Shown piece after piece: positions 61,501-64,000 of a DNA stretch of 64,000 bases. The position numbers and the translations under genes were made by a program. The stretch is from positions 32,166,905-32,230,904 of the forward strand of contig JASFXZ010000005.1 of the NCBI GenBank assembly GCA_032209605.1, in the 5' to 3' direction. The notes under the pieces are model-generated. The model searched no databases and was not told the DNA's origin. It saw nothing but the letters and a program-made list of their open reading frames with translations. This stretch comes from Mactromeris polynyma (Eukaryota; Mollusca; Bivalvia; Venerida; Mactridae). Within the stretch, counting starts at the first letter, position 1. Every line of letters starts with the position of its first letter.

Positions 61501-63470
61501 ATACACAGATGAATTACTTTCATATATATACAGTTGAACCCCGTTATGTCGACATCGGTTATATCGACATTCCGGTTAAGTCGACATATTTGTAAAGTCC
61601 CGATTTCTGTCCCTATATATTGTATATGGAAAATGATTTTTATGTCGACATTTCTATGTCGACAATTTCGGCTATGTCGACGTGATTTCTCTGGCCCAAC
61701 AAGTGTTTTCACACCTTAATGTACTTGTTTGTGTCGACATCCTCTCGACTTGATTGAAATTGAAAAGGTGTCAATTGACCGTGAAGAGAAAAACAATTTT
61801 ATCCCGACCTATTGTTTGTGTCACAATTAATTATTTCACAGTTTGTAAAACGGATCTGTAAATTAACATCGTAGTTTGCAATATGATTGATAAGTGTCGC
61901 AGCGAATATTTACCAGTTTCAGTAAAACTGATAAATTCAGCCACTCGCCGTATATGATTAAATATTGTTGAAAAAAGGGCATTAAACCCGAAAAACAACA
62001 TAAAAATCGAACATATACATATATTATGTCTGTGATATTAATTATTTAAAGTATACCAAATATCACGATTCAATTAGTTTTATGTACAACACCTGCAGCA
62101 AAACACATGAGTGGTAAGTTTTACAACACCACCATAGCAAAAATACGTTTATACAAGACAAGTATGGTTGCCAGTACTGGAATCGGATGTGTCGACATTC
62201 GGATATGTCGACATATTTTATCAGGTCCCTGTAATGTCGACATAACGGGTTTCGACTGTATACATTATTTTTAAATTAGTTATTGATAATAAAGTTTGTA
62301 TATCAAAATATCGTACAATAAAAATCTGGTCTATTTGGCATGTGACTGAAGGAAAATGTTTATTTTTTCATGTCTTAGATTATTTTACAGCTCATTGTTT
62401 TATATTTCAGGCCTTGCAATATTGTGAAGTGATCTCGAAGTCTATAAATATGAACCCTGCCTGTTATCAGCATACTCTAGTCAAACTTGTATATGATGTA
62501 AGTATTGAGATACCCTAAAATCTGTAAATATGCTGCGGCTTAATTTACATATAGAGACTTGGTGGACAGTATACACACACAATCAAAGCTTAAAATCAAC
62601 AGACTCAATATCAGTGCCTTATTTAGTTAACTTTTGAGTATCTCTTTGTTGCAAGAAAGTGGTGGCTTTTTTTTCAGGGTATATGTTCTTTTGTTTTGAG
62701 CCATTTAATATATGTCTGAGGTTGACTTAGTTTAATAATTTACTGAGATGTGAAGACATAAGGGATACCCTAGTAATGTCTGGCATAGAAAGTCTCGTTA
62801 ATTTATGACTAAATATGATATGGTACAATCCTGTTGTAATGCAGTTTTGGGAAAGAAACTTACGGATTTCTTTCTATTACAGCTGTCAAGTCAATTAAAG
62901 TTTTCCGACCCACCAGACAATGATAATGAAGAAAGTCTGGATCCAGACTGGATGAGGGCTTTACACACAACACTCGTGCAATTTGAGGTAAATAAATTAC
63001 TTGAGAGTTTAATCCAGTTTATAATTGGTTGCTGTTTTGTATCGCTCATATATCATTATTAGAGATGACTTTCAAGTTTTTCTTCATATTAATATACATT
63101 GTTTTGAACACATTTCAATAGACATCCGCTGCATCTATTGGATTATATCCTTAGCTGAATAAGTATTCATGTTGGACCAATCATGATCAAAGTTTTAAAT
63201 GTATTTCACAATATGTAACACATGTAAGAAATTGTAGTTATTAAAATTGTGAATTTTTTTTTTGCTCTCCTTGTATTTAGATAATTTTATTTGACGTCAT
63301 TTTGGTATAAGACTATGTCAATTAATACTCTCTTGCAGGAAGGTGCAATTCAACCTATGTCTGGTACCACTACCCCAGCATATTTTGGAGGTCGTACAAC
63401 ATCCAGCAGTGATAGTGGTGAGGTAGGAATGTATATGCAAGGAGCCGACAATGGCAGTATGTATACCCAG
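40714..63470 (+). CDS. SEC16A: Sec16, 5' part (18 exons, 1666 residues, 3' end outside window)
   Basis: Sec16 is the peripheral ER-membrane scaffold that organises COPII assembly at ER exit sites and binds Sec13, Sec23 and other coat parts. The start ATG is at 40715, one base into an exon whose acceptor is attttttcag, so an upstream 5' UTR exon is expected. Coding exons: 40715-43581, 44548-44684, 45760-45861, 46255-46396, 50606-50680, 52553-52606, 55242-55369, 55875-56085, 56522-56660, 57251-57496, 58055-58152, 58552-58636, 59303-59420, 59992-60209, 61115-61168, 62411-62497, 62883-62987, 63339-63470. They sum to 4998 bases with consistent phase. The conserved mid-region ([20 protein letters not shown]) and the ACE1-type helical domain ([31 protein letters not shown]-like helices) identify the family. 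Symbol by similarity to animal Sec16A; invertebrates usually have one Sec16. The C-terminal part lies to the right. Confidence 0.93.
43881..43964. repeat. 28-bp tandem repeat, 3 copies
   Basis: cagtccggtaatggccagct plus ctattttt repeated three times. First Sec16 intron. Confidence 0.9.
44548..44684 (+). CDS. SEC16A: Sec16 window exon 2: Arg/Asp-rich
   Basis: Acceptor ttattgtag, donor GACAGG|gtaagt. Continues the low-complexity [16 protein letters not shown] stretch. Residues 956-1001. Confidence 0.85.
44837..45414. mobile_element. DNA element with ~65-bp inverted ends
   Basis: taaccggaatactaccgaaa with its flanks (44837-44905) matches the reverse complement of tttcggtagtattccggtta with its flanks (45345-45414). 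A caggtga / gtgtgacc-type edge is visible at both outer ends. About 578 bp, no ORF; wholly within the intron between window exons 2 and 3. Confidence 0.8.
45760..45861 (+). CDS. SEC16A: Sec16 window exon 3: Arg-rich
   Basis: Acceptor atttgttag, donor TAAAG|gtaaaa. [20 protein letters not shown]. Residues 1002-1035. Confidence 0.85.
46255..46396 (+). CDS. SEC16A: Sec16 window exon 4: Tyr-rich
   Basis: Acceptor caattcag, donor CAAAG|gttagt. [20 protein letters not shown] is the Tyr-rich segment found ahead of the conserved core in animal Sec16. Residues 1036-1082. Confidence 0.85.
48205..48400 (+). repeat. Dispersed repeat family I, copy 3
   Basis: gggaagtatggcgggttcta ... ccccaaatttgccataaaaa. 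Inverted relative of 6360-6545. Confidence 0.65.
49995..50170 (+). repeat. Dispersed repeat family A, copy 5
   Basis: aagggtcattttgataattt ... ggtcaaatggaacccctgta; the cleanest copy of the family. Confidence 0.7.
50606..50680 (+). CDS. SEC16A: Sec16 window exon 5
   Basis: Acceptor gtgctag, donor AGAAAT|gtaagt. [20 protein letters not shown] is Ser/Arg-rich. Residues 1083-1107. Short, but phase-correct on both sides. Confidence 0.8.
50999..51076. repeat. 78-bp hairpin with 35-bp arms
   Basis: The left arm tcgagggttcagtgcaagac (50999-51033) pairs with the right arm 51042-51076 (cttgcactgaaccctcga end) with about two mismatches and an 8-base loop. It may be a tiny MITE or a pre-miRNA-like foldback. 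Confidence 0.85.
52553..52606 (+). CDS. SEC16A: Sec16 window exon 6 (54 bp)
   Basis: Acceptor gtttgtag, donor AAGAG|gtaaaa. [19 protein letters not shown]; low complexity. Both this exon and exon 5 end with two bases of an unfinished codon, so skipping this exon keeps the frame; it could be alternative. Residues 1108-1125. Confidence 0.72.
52987..53122. mobile_element. TA-flanked MITE (CAGT...ACTG family), copy 6
   Basis: Ends cagtacaacctgac and taggttccactg, with ggtctttgttta inside and TA beside each end. Diverged. Confidence 0.65.
54509..54652. repeat. Dispersed repeat family O, copy 1
   Basis: Inverted match to 59641-59780 (aatttgctaaaaatggtttt; cattgggattcgag). Confidence 0.65.
55242..55369 (+). 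CDS. SEC16A: Sec16 window exon 7: Tyr-rich, pre-core
   Basis: Acceptor cattttcag, donor CAACCA|gtaagt. [20 protein letters not shown] then [11 protein letters not shown]. Residues 1126-1168. Confidence 0.9.
55875..56085 (+). CDS. SEC16A: Sec16 window exon 8: conserved mid-region
   Basis: Acceptor tattttag, donor GTCAG|gtaagt. [20 protein letters not shown] opens the Sec16 mid-region, a beta domain preceding the ACE1 helices. Residues 1169-1238. Confidence 0.93.
56522..56660 (+). CDS. SEC16A: Sec16 window exon 9: mid-region, second part
   Basis: Acceptor atttctaacag, donor AATGGC|gtaaga. [18 protein letters not shown] then [16 protein letters not shown]. Residues 1239-1285. Confidence 0.93.
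56681..56861. mobile_element. TA-flanked MITE (CAGT...ACTG family), copy 7
   Basis: Ends cagtgaaacctcacttt and gaaagttttactg, with TA at 56679-56680 and 56862-56863. It begins only 20 bases after the exon 9 donor. Confidence 0.85.
56975..57080. repeat. Dispersed repeat family H, copy 2
   Basis: Same-sense relative of 35700-35835 (caatttaagccatcttagat; ggccccctggaccccttgcc). Confidence 0.7.
57251..57496 (+). CDS. SEC16A: Sec16 window exon 10
   Basis: Acceptor ctattacag, donor AAGAAG|gtaaag. [16 protein letters not shown] then a disordered Ser/Asp insert, then [17 protein letters not shown], the start of the central helical domain. Residues 1286-1367. Confidence 0.93.
58055..58152 (+). CDS. 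SEC16A: Sec16 window exon 11: ACE1 core
   Basis: Acceptor atttaccag, donor GGCCAG|gtatag. [20 protein letters not shown] is the most recognisable Sec16 signature (ancestral coatomer element helices). Residues 1368-1399. Confidence 0.95.
58552..58636 (+). CDS. SEC16A: Sec16 window exon 12: ACE1 core
   Basis: Acceptor tattacag, donor GTCACT|gtaagt. [20 protein letters not shown]. Residues 1400-1428. Confidence 0.94.
58823..59166. mobile_element. MITE with atgcccccgc termini
   Basis: Exact 10-base inverted ends atgcccccgc / gcgggggcat bound 344 bp. The interior has tgtccatccatccttccgt-type sequence. Target duplication not clear. Confidence 0.65.
59303..59420 (+). CDS. SEC16A: Sec16 window exon 13: ACE1 core
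   Basis: Acceptor atatttccag, donor GCTAG|gtaaac. [20 protein letters not shown] then [14 protein letters not shown]. Residues 1429-1467. Confidence 0.95.
59641..59780. repeat. Dispersed repeat family O, copy 2
   Basis: Inverted partner of 54509-54652. Confidence 0.65.
59992..60209 (+). CDS. SEC16A: Sec16 window exon 14: ACE1 core
   Basis: Acceptor tctttcag, donor TTCCAG|gtaaga. [31 protein letters not shown] and [12 protein letters not shown] are conserved helices. Residues 1468-1540. Confidence 0.95.
60268..60512. mobile_element. Dispersed MITE family M, copy 2
   Basis: Same-sense partner of 32309-32572, with ends gggcattattcacaaac and gtttatggataaggcccc that are inverted. Confidence 0.75.
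61115..61168 (+). CDS. SEC16A: Sec16 window exon 15 (54 bp)
   Basis: Acceptor ctttcag, donor CAAGAG|gtaagt. [18 protein letters not shown], a conserved helix. Residues 1541-1558. Confidence 0.94.
61531..62258. mobile_element. 728-bp TA-flanked element rich in tgtcgaca
   Basis: Left end cagttgaaccccgttatgtc; the right end is its complement with two mismatches over 25 bases. TA on both sides (61529-61530, 62259-62260). The words tatgtcgacat, gtcgacatt and similar are iterated near each end as sub-terminal repeats. No transposase ORF. Non-autonomous pogo/Tc1-type, in the intron before window exon 16. Confidence 0.88.
62411..62497 (+). CDS. SEC16A: Sec16 window exon 16
   Basis: Acceptor atatttcag, donor TATGAT|gtaagt. 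[20 protein letters not shown]. Residues 1559-1587. Confidence 0.94.
62883..62987 (+). CDS. SEC16A: Sec16 window exon 17
   Basis: Acceptor tctattacag, donor TTTGAG|gtaaat. [20 protein letters not shown] then [13 protein letters not shown]. Residues 1588-1622; end of the central domain. Confidence 0.92.
63339..63470 (+). CDS. SEC16A: Sec16 window exon 18
   Basis: Acceptor ctcttgcag, donor ACCCAG|gttagt, phase 0 at both ends. [20 protein letters not shown] is low complexity, marking entry into the C-terminal disordered region. Residues 1623-1666. No further exon is seen to the right edge. Confidence 0.82.
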
Positions 63471-64000
63471 GTTAGTACATTCCTTAAATGCTTGACTGGT
63501 TATTGCATCACTCCCAGTATGAATCATGGTTCATCAGATAAACTTTCACCGGAATTCACAATTAGCTTTTATAGAATTATGGGCGATAATGGAACTATTG
63601 GCATATAAAAAAAGAAGCTGTATATTTGTTTGGCATTTACCACTTCAGAAGCAAAATCCTTTGTATTGAATCATTATGAAACTTGTAGTAGCATGAATGT
63701 ACTGTTGCTGGTGAAAGGATTTCGGTGAATTTCAATGTCTGATGAGTCTGATTCCAGTGAGAGATATGCTTGATTCCTGATGAAGAGGTGCTGGATACTC
63801 TTATTGTATGTTAATTCCCTGGTTTTCACCTGTTATATTATCTTATACAATAAATGTCTACCTCTTGCTGTGTAACAAAAGGTTTTGTTGCAATTAGTTA
63901 ATAAGAAGCATCTTGAAGAGTGGATGATGTTTTTGACAAAATAATTTTGCAGTGTATCTAAAACTGTTATTTGACTTGTTAGTTCTTCTTGCATGGATTT
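63471..64000 (+). other. Sec16 intron running off the window
   Basis: Follows the exon 18 donor. No acceptor with an open continuation is recognised before the edge. Confidence 0.6.

Noticed and set aside
1..64000. A previously undescribed multi-gene defence or biosynthetic system
   Set aside because: Only two conserved metazoan genes are present; the remaining signal is repeats and splice architecture.

Overview
This is a eukaryotic nuclear window. It is AT-rich, both genes are cut into many small exons by GT-AG introns, and the introns are full of short DNA-transposon remnants (MITEs), minisatellites, tRNA-derived SINE pieces and decayed LINE pieces. The gene content is metazoan. The repeat landscape and long introns would fit a mollusc or another lophotrochozoan, but that placement is a guess and no marker in the window proves it.

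Two protein genes were found, both on the + strand. (1) Bases 1-32222 hold the 3' part of a MEGF8 orthologue. I traced 33 exons with consistent phase, encoding 2404 residues to the stop codon. In order they give the end of a first kelch propeller, PSI modules, EGF and laminin-EGF modules, a CUB domain, a second six-bladed kelch propeller, more PSI, EGF and laminin-EGF modules, one membrane helix and a cytoplasmic tail carrying the MASRPFA motif. The 5' end (expected first CUB, EGFs and first blades) lies to the left of the window. (2) Bases 40714 to the right edge hold the 5' part of Sec16, the scaffold of ER exit sites. I traced 18 exons encoding 1666 residues: a disordered, Gln/Asn-rich, acidic and Arg/Asp-rich N-terminal half, a Tyr-rich segment, and most of the central conserved (ACE1-type) domain. 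The gene runs off the right edge.

The roughly 8.5 kb between them (32223-40713) holds the likely MEGF8 3' UTR, a hAT-type MITE, a candidate 2.4-kb element bounded by inverted copies, and a plausible Sec16 promoter and noncoding first exon near 39.8-39.95 kb. The two genes are not known to act together: MEGF8 is a plasma-membrane regulator of Hedgehog signalling and left-right patterning, while Sec16 acts in COPII export. Their adjacency looks incidental.

No new multi-gene system is visible. The most unusual signal is structural. Two independent minisatellites in MEGF8 (42 bp x 16 and 28 bp x 9) have an exon-intron boundary inside their unit, so the functional 5' splice site is repeated in tandem 16 and 9 times. 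A third site shows a duplicated 3' splice-site-like segment upstream of the real acceptor. Well-defined transposon remnants include two hAT-type MITEs with near-perfect 8-bp target duplications, one with a ~58-bp-arm hairpin, and two TA-flanked elements of 1295 and 728 bp.
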